Part shown: positions 46,341 to 58,144 of the stretch, piece by piece
Layout: each line of letters begins with the position of its first letter
Position numbering within the stretch: the first letter of the stretch is position 1
DNA from: Thalassia testudinum
Taxonomy: Eukaryota > Streptophyta > Magnoliopsida > Alismatales > Hydrocharitaceae
DNA length: 64,000 nt
Assembly (NCBI GenBank): GCA_037157565.1
Contig: JAZHRO010000022.1
Location: 3,224,001 to 3,288,000, forward strand
Direction of reading: 5' to 3'
Notes under the pieces: model-generated
Seen by the model: the letters and a program-made list of their open reading frames with translations, nothing else
The model's database searches: none
What the model was told of the DNA's origin: nothing
Made by a program: the position numbers and the translations under genes

Positions 46341-47640
46341 ATAGAGAGGGTAGTATAATTTAAGTCATTGTATTTTTTGTAGTCTCGTTATACAAAAAAA
46401 TGCCATGGCATCTAAAATCATGTTATTGTCAAAGATCTTGTAATCTCATTTGGAGAGGAAAAAAATATTAATTGATTCAAAATCAAACAGAGAGCATTGT
46501 ATAAAAGATAAGATTTTCAAAATGTCTATCAAACTCAATTCTCAAGAATACATAAATGCAAGATTAAGAGTAATATATAAAGGAAGAGACAGAGATTGAT
46601 AGGAAGAGGGCGACGTACCAAAATGAGATCCAGTTGGTGGAGCCACATGGAAAGATTGGCTCGATCTAAAGAAATTATTCTAGCCTCTTTTTAAGTCTTG
46701 CATATTATTTCTCTATCTAAAAAAACATGGGCATCCAAGGAATTCCGTTCTTATGGGTTCGCACAAGTCGAAAGGCTTAAGAGGCTACGAAATGGATAGA
46801 GCATCATCAAAGAGTTCTTGATGCCCTACATCATGGTTGATTTTCAATAGTTCGAGCATTCAGAGTTGGTCACACTAAAGAGGCTTTTTCTTATGCTATT
46901 GCTGCTGGTGGTGTCCCACTAACTCTTGTACTAGCGTCAACACAAGCATAGTGCTATGAATTGGACAAGGAAATCTCTAGGCTTGTAATGGACTTGGATG
47001 GTGGGGTATCACTTGCCATCAAAGCTCTCCAACAGTATTCATTGGTTGGCACTGTAACGAGTCTTTCACTTAATTATATTACGATGAGTCCTGTGAGTGG
47101 TTGGTCAAAAATTCTGAAGCTGTCAAATAATACTATGTCCTTTGAATTTTTTTCTATTGCTAGAAGACAAGCTACTAAGATTATTGCAAATGCTTGAGGG
47201 GATGCTAGTGATTCTATGCAAAAGGCACCATGATATTTAATTTGACATGAAAAACTATGCCACAAATATTAAGGTCAATGATGAATGTTTGGTATTAAAA
47301 AACTCCATAGGTCCAGACACTGAAGCAAAATCTCAGTCTTAGTGAAAGTGGAAAAAGGAATATAAATACGGCAAAATATACTGCTGTCATGGATCCAATA
47401 GTGGTTGCTATGGAGTGGCGCCACTAAACAAACTCCAGGGATCCCCAAACCCTCATGAGGAATGGCTCCAAAAAATAGTTTGTTTTTTTTTTCATTGGTC
47501 GCGTGTACATCGTTTGTTTCCCAATCCGTTGTTTCAATTCCACCAGAGTCATTTCCATCAAATGACCAGAGAGAAAAAGTGAAAAATAAAAATAGGGGGA
47601 AAAAACACCATGAGCATACACGTAGATGAGGCCTTTACTT
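46341..47640. other. Unassigned region with weak coding-like fragments
   Basis: A plus-strand 78-codon frame (46961-47197) and in-frame sequence just upstream of it (around 46855-46945, reading like RAFRVGHTKEAFSYAIAAGG) look protein-like. A stop separates them and I do not recognise the family. They may be a transposon fragment. Nothing else is seen. Confidence 0.3.
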
Positions 47641-47911
47641 TGAATCTTTGGGAAGGTTCACCTTTGGAGTTGGAGATGGAGTGGTAGCTTCGTAGGTGAG
47701 GTTGTGACGATTGGGAGGTTACCTACCAGCTTCAGCATCGGGCCAAACTTCAGATGAACCAGTCTTGTTTGCCTCCTTTTCAGGAGCTAGACTCTTAGGC
47801 TAGTCCCCAGATGGAGAGATGGGCAATTTCTTGAAGTCCCCCCTCCTTTTAGCAGTCATATTCGATGTTTAGCTGGTCAATTGATCAACTACAGAGTTCT
47901 TCTACAGAACT

Positions 47912-48472
47912 TCACCCACCTTCTAAAATCGCTTGCACCGTCGTCAGAGCGTATTTTCCCACCTCATTTGAAACAAGGGTCTGGATGTCTTCCATAGAAG
48001 GATCTATTGCAAAAAATTCCATCTCAGTATCAGGATTCTTCACTAACATGGGAGCATTCTCCAGCTCTTGGAATCTCCTGGCTCCCTCTTCAACAAGTTG
48101 TCTGGCCATAGCAAGTTCCCGCCTCATCTCTTGTGCCTTTGCTTTCGCCTTCTCCTGCGCTGCCTTAAATTTGGCGAGCTCATCTACCATATCACTTAGG
48201 TAGAGGCGCTCCTCTTTTAAGGCTGCCTTATACTCCACAGTAGAGGAATGCATCGTTCTTAGAACCTACACTTCCTCCTTCAACCAAGCGATATTCGTGT
48301 AGGTAGACTCTAGCCTTCCATCGACCTCACCTAGCTTCACAAGGTCTTTCCTGTGAATCTCACCGAGGGAGTCATCAAGCTTTTGGGCAGTGTTGAAGCA
48401 GGAGATCATCATGAAGGGGATTGGATTTTGGAAATTTATCATCGTAGTATGATTTGCAAAGAAATCAGTCAA
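47912..48472 (-). pseudogene. Coiled-coil protein fragment, one in-frame stop
   Basis: A minus-strand frame of 186 codons has a single TAG at 48266-48268. The centre (about residues 60-140) is an Ala/Glu/Lys/Arg coiled coil (KFKAAQEKAKAKAQEMRRELAMARQ). It is followed by an acidic tail containing DTEMEFFAIDPSMEDIQTLVSNE. I do not recognise a catalytic domain. Similar Ala/Glu coiled coils occur in plant gypsy-type element proteins, and a possible LTR promoter lies 5' of it on the same strand (TATA at 48991-48998). A retroelement origin is likely but not shown. Confidence 0.4.
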
Positions 48473-48479
48473 TAGATAA

Positions 48480-49560
48480 ATTTACTGAAATTCGTAAAGA
48501 GATTCCGGGTTGAACACAGGAAGGCTACGTTGATATAAAATTCGTAATTATATTTTTTTGGTATTTTTATTTTAAAAGCGAGATAATCATAATGAGTTTG
48601 ATATTAACACTAAGAGAGAGAGAACAATCACTTTGCAACTGAATATTATTTTTACAACTAGAAAGTAGAAAATGATTACAGCTAGAAAGTGAAAAATTCT
48701 ATTCTAGAAAGCAATAAAGAAGGGAGAGAGATGTTATCCTCCTCGACGGTTGCTTGGAGGACGAGTCGGATAGGGCGACGCCTGGAAGATGGAAGACGAA
48801 GAACGGAGCAGGAAGAACTGGGGGCTAGGTAGGGCGTTGTCATCGTTGCGGGATCCACTTTCGAAACAGGGGGAGAAAACTTTGATTTTGGCTCTAGAAG
48901 AGAATCCTGGGTTTGGTACAAGCTTTTTTAGAGCTTTGGAGAGGGAGAGAGGTGAATGAAGGGATGATTGAAATGTGGGGGGCGTAGGCCTTTTTATAGG
49001 TGTAGAGGTTGGGGGTAAAAAGGTCATTTTATGTTAAAAACATTAATGCAAGGCATTTAGTGACGGATAAAAAGCGTCACTAAAGCCCAGATCGTGACCT
49101 TACGTGTGTGTCTGCTTGCGCGCCTCTTCCTCTTCGCCTCCTCAACGCACGCGCACGTTTTTTGATCCTCAGCCGTCTGATCTTGAGATCGGACGGCTTA
49201 AAAGCCATCGCACCCGCGCCTTCGTCGCGTGCTCGCATGTACAATCGGGCATGCGAGTTGAGCGTGCAATCGAGCGTTCTCCTGATCTAAAGATCTGGGC
49301 CGTTGGCGCCTGATCTGGATTGAGCCGTGTGTGCGATGAGAGCTGTGCGGATGCAAGTCTTGAACGCGTGCCCTTCCTCCGCAAAAATGCCTTCGGCCAC
49401 TACACTGTGGTGTGCTTTTGGTCACACGGCTATTTTAAGGCCGGGTACTTGCAACCGTTGGATGGTGATCCAACGGTTGAGATCTTCTAGTCCTATGCCT
49501 TCAAATGTGGAGAGGGCGCACTTTGGATTTGGGCGTGAGCTCTCTCAGCTTTGGATTGGG
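48480..49560 (-). other. Possible LTR or promoter region (minus strand)
   Basis: The minus strand has TATAAAAA at 48991-48998 after a GC-rich, hairpin-bearing upstream part, then a CT-rich leader, and a TGTGTTCAACCCGGAATCTC segment near 48520 that resembles the 3' parts of LTRs elsewhere in the window. Exact ends were not found. Inverted repeats: TTTAGTGACG/CGTCACTAAA (49056-49084), AGCCGTCTGATC with one mismatch (49171-49198), CAACCGTTGGAT/ATCCAACGGTTG (49452-49479). Confidence 0.35.
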
Positions 49561-49587
49561 CGTGAGCTCTCTTAGCCGTTATACTTG

Positions 49588-49760
49588 TGTAAAAAATATT
49601 GCACCGGTGTAAAGTAATTCAAAGTAAAGTGTAATCTTACTTTGCACCATTGCAAAAAATATTACACCGATGTAAAAAAATTTATTGTAATGGTGTAAAG
49701 TAATTTAAAATAAAATTATACTGGTGCAATCTTACTTTACACTAATGTAAAATCTTTTTA
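49588..49760. repeat. Degenerate repeat of GTGTAAAGTAATT-type words
   Basis: Two diverged copies of about 85 bp carry AATATTRCACCGRTGTAAA and GGTGTAAAGTAATTNAAARTAAA in the same order. They may be the end of a small inverted-repeat element, but no terminus or TSD was seen. Confidence 0.45.
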
Positions 49761-50486
49761 AAGATATGAAATAAATTTGTATAACCACTCACCTCTATAA
49801 AATAATTTATTATTGATTACAATATCGATGAATCCCAACACAAGTCAATACTTTTTTTTACATTGAAAAAAGAAAAACACACATTTATAACTATACGTTA
49901 ACTTTTACATTTTTCCATCCACGTCAAAAAATTAAAGGCGTCGTATCTTCGCAGGATAGAGATGTCCATAACAGCTGAAGATATTAGCTACAAAGTCTTG
50001 CCACCTTAAGTACGTAGCGTGCTGTTGCAACGGGAAACAAGGGAAATGTAAAAGATTTTAGATTCTTCCGATGACTTTGTCCTCTCTTTTGGAAGCTCAC
50101 ATGGGGCAATGTTTACAGGTGCTTTATTTCTTATTCTTTTGTTATTGCTTTTAAGAAATATTTCTTATGAAGTAATAGTATCTTGCAGTCTCGTGGTGAT
50201 TATCAATCCTAGTTTAGTCTAGAACTAATAAATCAAACCCGTGCGTTGCAGTGGAGGAAAGCCTTGTGGGGATTCTGCACGTTACCTTTTAGATTTTTGT
50301 TTTATTTATCTGCGAGACAGAAACAAAGCTTGCAACTTGAAAAAAAAAAGCAAATACTAATTTGCTTTAAGAACCAAGCATCGCATATGAAATTGCTTTA
50401 TAAACATAAGAGGAAATAGCGATTTCATGAAATCCACTTGAAAATTCATTGAAATACTTCTTGGATCGGCTTTGCCTCTGAGTTTT
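49761..50486. other. Unassigned AT-rich stretch
   Basis: I see no gene, terminus or array. Short open frames are in low-complexity AT sequence. Confidence 0.5.
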
Positions 50487-50694
50487 TATGAAGCTATGAT
50501 AGGAAAAATGATATTGAAAATTACTTCAACTAAAATTAAATATCAAATAAAATGTTCTAAAATACCTTTTTCTTTATCATAGCATGAAGTTATGAAGCTA
50601 TGATAGGAAAAATGATATTGAAAATTACTTCAACTAAAATTAAATATCAAATAAAATGTTCTAAAATACCTTTTTCTTTATCATAGCATGAAGT
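50487..50694. repeat. Tandem duplication of 104 bp
   Basis: Two head-to-tail copies, from TATGAAGCTATGATAGG to GCATGAAGT, look identical, so the duplication is recent or an assembly artefact. Confidence 0.9.
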
Positions 50695-51080
50695 TAGAAT
50701 CTATTAGGTGTTCAAATAAGTGTTGAAATAAATGCATATATAAAAAACTAAATAAAATCATATACATTTTCAACGATTTTACGTAAATAAAAAATATTAG
50801 ATTAAACAAGTTAAATATGATATAGAAATATCCAAAATAAAATAAAAAATTTATAAATAACATGTAATAACATAAATAAACAAAATAAAAATAAATTAGA
50901 TATTACTATGATCGAAACATCTATAAAAGCTTTCTCTTATAGAAAATATCGCTCCCCACAATACTGGTGCATTGGGGTCAGATAAACTTCTCCAAGGATA
51001 TGGCAATCCACCTTCAATATTTGACGCGCTCCGAGCTTGGATGTCCTCGAAAATTACTTTAGAAGAGTAAAGTTGAGGCA
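50695..51080 (-). other. AT-rich stretch with a short coding-like frame
   Basis: A minus-strand 61-codon frame (50896-51081) with normal amino-acid composition follows AT-rich DNA. I cannot assign it to a family, and it has no partner exons. It may be part of the LTR that ends at 51831. Confidence 0.25.
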
Positions 51081-51831
51081 ATTTGATCGATTAATTTGTT
51101 TATTAACCAAATTCCATATTGATCGACCAATTTGATTGGTTGATCAATTAATCACCTCTCGTTGATCACTCTCAAACACCTTGCACGAGATCGATAAATT
51201 TGATTGGAAATTGGTCCATTAATCTTACGTCGAATGAATGCGCTTAGAGAAAGAGAGATGAGAACCAGAGAGAGGGAGTGTGGAGAGTTTCTTTGCTCGA
51301 GTTGTGCGTCAAATGGGAGTTCCTTGATGGCCTTTATACAGAACCCGCAACTTGACGTTTATTGAAATTCACGTTTATGGACATTCGTCAATTGATTGAT
51401 CAAACCATTTGATCGATCAAACTAACTTATTAGTCGATTAAACTAATTGATCGATTAGATTGATCCATTGATTGATCAAAATAATTGGTCGACCAATTAA
51501 CTTTTTGATTGATTAATCAAGTAATGAGAATTAAAAATTTGTAGCAAAAGAGTCAAAATTTCAAGTTTCAAATTGATGCTCTCCCGAGCCTGAGTCATGT
51601 CGGGGTGGGGTAGGCTGCGTGCGTATGCGTATGTGGTCGCTATCCCCACCTCTTGCTCTTTGCTACAAAAGCAATGATAGGCGGAAGACTTTAACACCTA
51701 CCAAGAGGTTTGTCTATTTTTAGTGTGGCATTAAAAACCTCTACCAAATTTCATTAATTTTAACATGAATTTTCACATCACTATATATCAATTGCATCCC
51801 GATTAATGCAATTAGTCTCCTAAATCCAACA
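51081..51831 (-). mobile_element. Probable copia-type LTR end with TTGATCGATCAA repeats
   Basis: Read on the minus strand, GTGGGGGAA (from 51840) looks like a polypurine tract and is followed by TGTTGGATTTAGGAG, a common copia LTR start, at 51831. A minus-strand TATA (TGTATAAAGG) is near 51337. Degenerate TTGATCGATCAA and AATTGATCGATTA words fill 51088-51200 and 51380-51530. The left end was not resolved. Confidence 0.45.
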
Positions 51832-52140
51832 TTCCCCCACAAGTTCATCATTCAAATCCAGCAATAAATTCCTTGACTACCACACTTTGCTTTAAGTAAT
51901 GGTATATTTCGATTTGAACCCTTACCTGAGTCATCCATCTTTACCACCACATGAATAAAGTGAAACTAGTCTTAGAACTTTAAACCTTTGATGTAGGGTG
52001 CATAGTGGTGATAATAGAGTGAATTTCTTGGTGATAATCTTCAGGGTTGATGCTTTTAAGGGCCATGCACCCTGTCATGTTTCGTGAGTGTGTTCAGGAA
52101 AGACTCTATTCCTTTAACTGCGGCCTACAATAACACGCAC
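51832..52140. other. Noncoding remnant next to the copia-type LTR
   Basis: Directly inside the putative polypurine tract, so possibly the 3' internal end of that element. No coding frame is seen. AGGGTGCAT and ATGCACCCT near 51997 and 52065 form an inverted repeat. Confidence 0.35.
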
Positions 52141-52390
52141 ACAGGTAGCTCATGGCAACACCATCATCCATCATAACTAGCTTAAATTAGTCAAAATCCA
52201 TTGATAAATGCTCCTAACTAAGCTGTTGAGGGTCATAATTCCATTATGAACCAAATGCAAGAAGAAGATAGGAAATTAGATTAATTTTGTTATTTTAATG
52301 AGAAATCACTAATGTAGATTAACTGAGGGGTTATCTGGTGCTAAATCCAAGGTCAAATGAGCTTAATTTCTCAAGAAGTGGGCCTACGCT

Positions 52391-54591
52391 TGATGCGGGA
52401 AAATATGCATTTTGTTAAATATGCGAAATAGTGTCGTATGCGTAAATCTGCAATCAACTCTTAAATTTGTAAACCTAGATAGTCGAGTATCTAGGGTCGT
52501 CCAAGGAGGCCAATTTGTTAGTCACAAAAGTTGGTTCTCTCTCTCGCCTCACATATCCACACTTTGTACTTTGTATTTTTGATTTTGTTATTTTTATAGT
52601 TTTGAAATAACGGGCACTTGAAATGCGAGTAGAACTACGCTAAACCTATGCCTATGTGATAAGAAGAAACCGTTTCTTCTAAGCTCACCCTAGGCAAGTG
52701 TGCCTAGGGTAATTAGAAGAAGAGAGTGTGGTGCACTAAACTACCAACAACATGAAAAACACACTAAGCAGAAAGCATGAAATTGGAAGGCAAAATTGGA
52801 ACTTGTATTATTGGAAAACTAGATGAAATGTAGCTGAATGCTTGTTACATGAAAGATAAGAAAGCACTAGCTAATACAAAAAAATATAAAGATAAAGAAG
52901 AGAAGGGATCCTCTGGTAGAGCTTTGGATAGCCTTGCTCCAAATACGGTTGATCCTACTCTTAAAAAGGCTTCTCCTTGGCTTCTTCTTCAAGTAGTCCT
53001 CCAAGCTTTCTCCTTTAAGGTGAGCGTCAACCACCTTGCTTCTCCCCAATGCTTGATTGTCTCCCCTTTGTGAAGAAGATCTCCTCCTTGGAGTGGAATA
53101 AGGGAGAGGCAAATTGAGGAAGAATGCACCAAGGGGGCAGGTAGGTTGCCCCCTTGATCTCTTTCTCTTCTTCTCCTTGGCTGTAGGTTATAGGTGAGTA
53201 ATGGTGGAATTAACTAAGGGAGAAGATGATGGCGTGGTGGTGGTTATGGGGGGTAGATATAGGAGTGGAGAGGTGGTGGTTGGTGTGGCTTAATTGGAGG
53301 GTTAGGATGGCATGATGGAGGTGGTTGGTTGATCCTATGGCTAAGGTTAATTGGTGTCAACTTAAGGGTGGTTATGGGGGTGGTTATGGTTGGTTAAGAG
53401 ACACCTAAAGGAGGCGCCAACCATGTAAGGGTGCCATGGTTTGGTGCCAACCTTGATGGCTTCTAGAAGGTAGGTTAGGTGGAAGGTTGAGATGGGTTGT
53501 GTGGTCATGTGTAGGATTAGGATGGGGATCATTTTGGCGCCAAGAAAGTAGGCGTAGTTAAGGGTATTTTGGCACCAATATTGAGGTGTCTTTTGGTGGT
53601 TGAAATGGGTGAAGGGGTGTGTGTGGTTGGCACTAAAAAGGAGTGGGAGTAGTGGAGCTTAGGTGGACTATAGGTAGGCTTATTTGGTGGAGCTAGTTAG
53701 GTGGGGCTTAGGGTTAGGTTTTGGTGGCCAAGGAAGTGAACTAGCTAAATTAAGCTAGCTTAGCTAGTAGATGAGTAGTGGAGAGGGGAGTTAAAGCTAG
53801 GGTTTGAGAGGAGGAGCTGCATATGAGCTGTATTGGAGCTGATGGTTGCTGAAGAGAGTTGCATGTGAGCTCCTTAGCTACATAGTTCTTTTGCTAGTTG
53901 TTAAGCCAACCTAAGATGAGCTGGCTTCTGTTGATGTGAGCTGAGGTAAGCTTGGTCTGGTCTCCCCAAAGATTACCTAGCTAGCTGGAGTAGCTAGCTT
54001 AAGTTAGGTACCTAAGCTCAACTAAGTTGAACTAAGTTGAGTCTCCGGGAGCTGGACTTGAGCTGGCCTGAGCTGGTTGAAGACTTCTTCAGCTGACTAG
54101 GCTTAACTAGTTGATGGCAGTAGCTAGTCCTAGTTAAGTAGAGCTTTCAGTGAACTATTTTGAGTTGGAGGAGTTGGGATCAACTGTCTTGAGTTAGTTT
54201 GAGCTGCCATTCAGCTGAGGTGAGCTGAATGGAGCTGAGGTGAACTCGCTTGAGCTACCATTCAGGTGAGATGAGCTAAATGGAGCTAAGGATGAGTTGA
54301 TCAAGCTAGAAGGAGCTGGAATCTACTTGGGATGAGCTGGATCTAGTTGAGATCTAGCTGATTTGAGCTTCTCCTTCATCTTTTGCCTTCCTGAGTACCA
54401 AGGTTTGAGGGATCTGACTCTCTGCCTATCCTTCACACTCAAGTAAATGGATCAAAAACACAATAAAATGCAATGCATGCCTATCCTAGGTGAATGCCTA
54501 AATGTAGCTCGAAAACCCATTTATGGATTTAAAATCCTAAGAGCTAGATCTATTTTATGGTATAATAATGATGATATACTGGCGTTTATCA
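52391..54591 (-). mobile_element. Solo LTR, relative of 39648-41932
   Basis: It begins TGATGCGGGAAAATATGC and ends GGCGTTTATCA. Flanks are ACGCT and GCACT, a poor TSD that would need two transitions. The order of parts matches the other copy: the CTAGATAGTCGAGTATCTAGG segment, CCTTGG leader, GGCGCCAA words (53405-53575), AGCT-rich array (53640-54370) and AATGCAATGCATGCC near the end. A small frame at 52849-53073 is LTR sequence. Sense is minus. Confidence 0.8.
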
Positions 54592-56195
54592 GCACTGACT
54601 GAATTAGGATTTTCTGAGATTTAGAAATTAATTTATTGAGAAAAATCTTAATTTCAAACTCACTTAAATTAAACATGTTCTGGTGGAAATAAATGTAATC
54701 TAAACCTTCAAAAAATCATTATAAAATATTCTAAGAGGTTTAGAACCTTTACTTTGACTAAAGGATCCCATTTTGACCAAATATAGAAACCTAAGCAGGA
54801 ATTTGCTTTGATTTGGGCTTCAACATAATTTACCCAGTCAAACTTGGTCAAAAATCAAATTTGATATTATCATTAGATTCCTTGGATACAAATTAGGTTA
54901 ACCCAAAAATTTGAGCCCAATCAGAGTCCATCTTAACCTAATTTGCATTTTAGCCCAAAAGTTTCTATCTCTTACAAGAGTACCCCTAATTTCCTGATCT
55001 TTATCACGGATAGATCCCTAACGTTTGGTCCTTCTTGCAAAACACACCCACTGTCATTATCTTCTTCCCCAACTCAAAGTAGGCAATTTGCAGACTCCTA
55101 AACCCATCAATGGTGAGATTTGATCTTCAATTTGGAGGATCAAATCAAGACCAACTCTCGCCAAATTTGGCGAAATTGATCTAGAGGTCACGACTGATCA
55201 TTTGAGCATCTCCTCAAGCCTAATCATCACCAGAATCATTTCGGACGGGCCCAATAATCTCGAGCTCAAAACTGACCAAATAGCAAATCAAAACTTACTA
55301 TTCTTGGCTTGCTTGAGTTAGGAATGCCCTCTATTTAAAGGACTCCACATCCACGAGTCAAAAGAGTGCATGTCTAGGTCTAATTTCCTCTCTTCCTCTT
55401 CTTCTCCGATCGAGCTACGCCGCACCTCAAAACTTCTCCCTCCTTCGCACTCTGCCACGAATAATAGGCAAAGGGCTTTGCCTCCCTATGAGTCCACGAA
55501 GCTTCTTGAGCCCCTAATTCCTCTTCATTGGCTTCAATTTCTACTCTTCTTCTTCGTCTCCGGCATACCATCGGCGACCTATCTCCACTCCCCCTTTCCT
55601 CCAATAGGTTTAGGGCTTTTCTTTCCCTCACCTTCAATTAGGTATACGCAGCTCCTTAGCTCCATTCTCCCTCTCTATCATCTTCCTCGACTCCAGCTAC
55701 CACCACCATGGCCACTGTCACTGTCTCACTCTCCCCATCTTCCTCTGACCCAATTGACATGGGCAAAAGGGTCTCCTCACCTTTGCAAACCTTTTTGCCC
55801 ACATAAATTGGACCATCTGACGCCTTCATCACTTGCTGCCATCATTGCTGGTGAGCTTCTTTGAAGCTCCACCGCCACATACCTTTTGTCACCATCACAC
55901 CCAATTTCTTCAGGATTTTTGTTTGACAAATAGTGTCGGACCTTACAGTGGTTCTAATTCAGGTTGAGAGGCCGTATTACATGCATATAGGTGTGGTCGG
56001 AATAGGCCATCTTCTCCGACATCATGTTCCATCATCCGGTGACTAATTAATGAGAGAAACACCTCCTCTCCGTGCGGTTTCATCAAAGGAAGAAAGCTAG
56101 CCCGTTGGATTGAAGATCCAACGGCTAATTGAAGAACAATCAAGGAGGATGCCTCGTTGCAAGAGAAGAAAGGAAGAAGAGGGAGACTGCCTTTA

Positions 56196-56236
56196 GTTCC
56201 ACATTGTGGAATTTTGAATTTTTTTCCCTTCATAAT
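56196..56236 (+). promoter_or_regulatory. Mutated USE plus TATA-like box, U6-type spacing
   Basis: GTTCCACATTG (two changes from the USE, both C-to-T type) is followed by 24 bp and CATAAT at 56231-56236. The solo LTR at 56257 inserted about 20-25 bp downstream of the TATA-like box, where a start site would lie. Confidence 0.35.
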
Positions 56237-56948
56237 CTTTAGTTTACATTACCCAGTGATGAGAACCTCATCATGAGCCATAACTAGCTCATTTTGACCT
56301 AATATAAAGGATAAAAGCTCCTACATATCTCAAGGAAAGGCTTAACTCAGAGAATTCTGAGTTTGAGAAGAAAACAAGTCATAAGGGGTAAAAGTGCAAT
56401 TTTACCAGTATAATCTGCATACAGGGTAATTCAGGGCCCAAACATAGGTCAAAGCAGCTTAATAAGAATAAAAGTGGGATGAAATGATCTAGCAAGGGCT
56501 ACAGCACTTCCAAGAAACCAAATGATAATCTGTAACCCTAAAACAACCCACTTCAATTCACAAGGTTCGAGGCAAAGTAAAAATAGAATAAACCCTCTAA
56601 AATTCATAGAAAAATAATCTCTAGGGTTTAGAACTTTCAATTTGGCCTTTAGAACCCATTTTGACCTACATTGAGAACCATGCCCAATTAATAACTTAAT
56701 TTGGGTTTTTACGCAAATTGACCGGTCAAAAAAGGTTTAATATGGAAATGAAATTCACCATCAGATTCCTTAGGTTCTAATTAGTCATGTATAAAAACTT
56801 GAGCCTAAGAAGAAACCTCCTTGACCGACTTTACACTTTGGTCCTCATATATTTACTCTTTGGCCCTCAACTTTTGAACCCTCGCATTTTGGCCCCTAAC
56901 TCTCCTTCGTTCTTTGCAACCAGGTCCCTCCTGCAAAACCTGCCAGCA

Positions 56949-57459
56949 CCATGCTCCGGCGACCTTGCGCGGAGCATGGCGCCGCGCAGGGTGAGGTGGG
57001 GGACCTGGCAAGTAAACCGGGGGTGCCCTGCGTCGTCAGCCGTCGCAGGGACACCCCCTGGTCATCGTAACCCACCATACCGGCCGTGCGAACGCACGGA
57101 CGGTATGGGTTCTTGTTTCCGACCATCCTCCGGCGAGGGAGACACGTCGTCTCCCTCCGCCTTCCTCCCTGTTTGCTCCCTATAAATACCCCCCGCTGCT
57201 CCACCGACCAGGGCAGCCTGGATCTGACGGAGAAAATCCCCAACTTTCTTCTCTTCTTCCTCCGGCAGACGCTCACCAGCTCCGGCGGTTTCCTCCACCT
57301 CCACCTCTTCGCTCTGCCGCAATACCAGCAGCAGAGACTTCCTCCCCCGCTCTTCCCGCGCCACGCCGCACCCAGCTGGCGCCTCTCCGGCTCTCTGCTC
57401 GCCGCCGCCCCTTTCCCTGAGCATCGTCTTCTCCGGCGACAGTCGATACGACTGTCGCC
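56949..57459. repeat. Cluster of five hairpins around the LTR promoter
   Basis: CCATGCTCCG/CGGAGCATGG (56949-56979); a repeat built on CCCTGCG/CGCAGGG with C/G-run extensions (57020-57058); 16-bp arms with one mismatch and a 2-nt loop (57075-57108); GAGGGAGAC/GTCTCCCTC (57135-57157); GGCGACAGTCG/CGACTGTCGCC (57435-57459). Four lie upstream of the TATA at 57181 and one downstream. Loops differ from the copy at 9192-9702 more than stems do. Confidence 0.85.
57181..57188 (+). promoter_or_regulatory. TATA box of the solo LTR
   Basis: TATAAATA sits in a GC-rich context, matching the minus-strand TATA at 9462-9469 of the sister LTR. It marks the probable Pol II start of the former element. Confidence 0.65.
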
Positions 57460-58080
57460 CTGTTCCTCCCCCTTCGTCCCTGCAAGTAAGCTAGAGCTAC
57501 TCCCCTTCTCCTCTTCTTTCTTTCCCCGCTTTCAATTTATTCAATTAAGCCCTCTACCGACCCTGACCACCTTCACCCCCTTCGCCTCCGACCACCCTCC
57601 GGCGAGCCGTTCCCATCACCTCAGCAACCCACACGGCTCGCCGACCCTCACCGAACCTCCGCCTCATCACACTGAGCACCCCCCACCCCTCCACTGCCAC
57701 TCCACACCTCCGTAACACTCCCCCGAACAAACCCATTCCTCCGGTTGCAGTCCGACCCAGGGCTGCCGCCAGACACCTCCTTGCGGCCTACCGCGCAGCT
57801 CCTCACCTTCGCCGTGCCACGGCGAAGGTTCCCCAGTGGTTTGATTAGGCCGCGAGGCCATGTTCGTGTCCGACAGGTTTTGAGGTTCGACCGCCATTAG
57901 CGCACATTGAAGCAGCTTCTCCCGCGCTCCAGGCTTGAGGACTCCAGGTCTCCAGCTGCTGCGGAGTACGGGGAGTCTTGCGAAGGCAGCCAGCCAGCAA
58001 CCTATGCCAATAGAAGCCGCAGCTGCAGAAGCCAGGCCGCGGTCTCCCAGCAGGCGCACGCGAGGAACGGTCTGCGTTTA

Positions 58081-58122
58081 GTCCCACATCGGTAAGCCTC
58101 ACACCCGTTCCACTGTTTAAAT
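58081..58122 (+). promoter_or_regulatory. U6-type snRNA promoter motif pair (USE + TATA-like)
   Basis: GTCCCACATCG at 58081-58091, a 24-bp gap and TTTAAAT at 58116-58122. The USE is perfect. It is about 0.9 kb downstream of the main TATA, so it is separate from the Pol II LTR promoter. Confidence 0.5.
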
Positions 58123-58144
58123 TGATTTCGTGCACTAGCCCTAT

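Noticed and set aside
49056..49084. TTTAGTGACG...CGTCACTAAA as a transposon terminus
   Set aside because: The two arms are only 9 bp apart and no matching partner end or TSD was seen; kept only as a hairpin.
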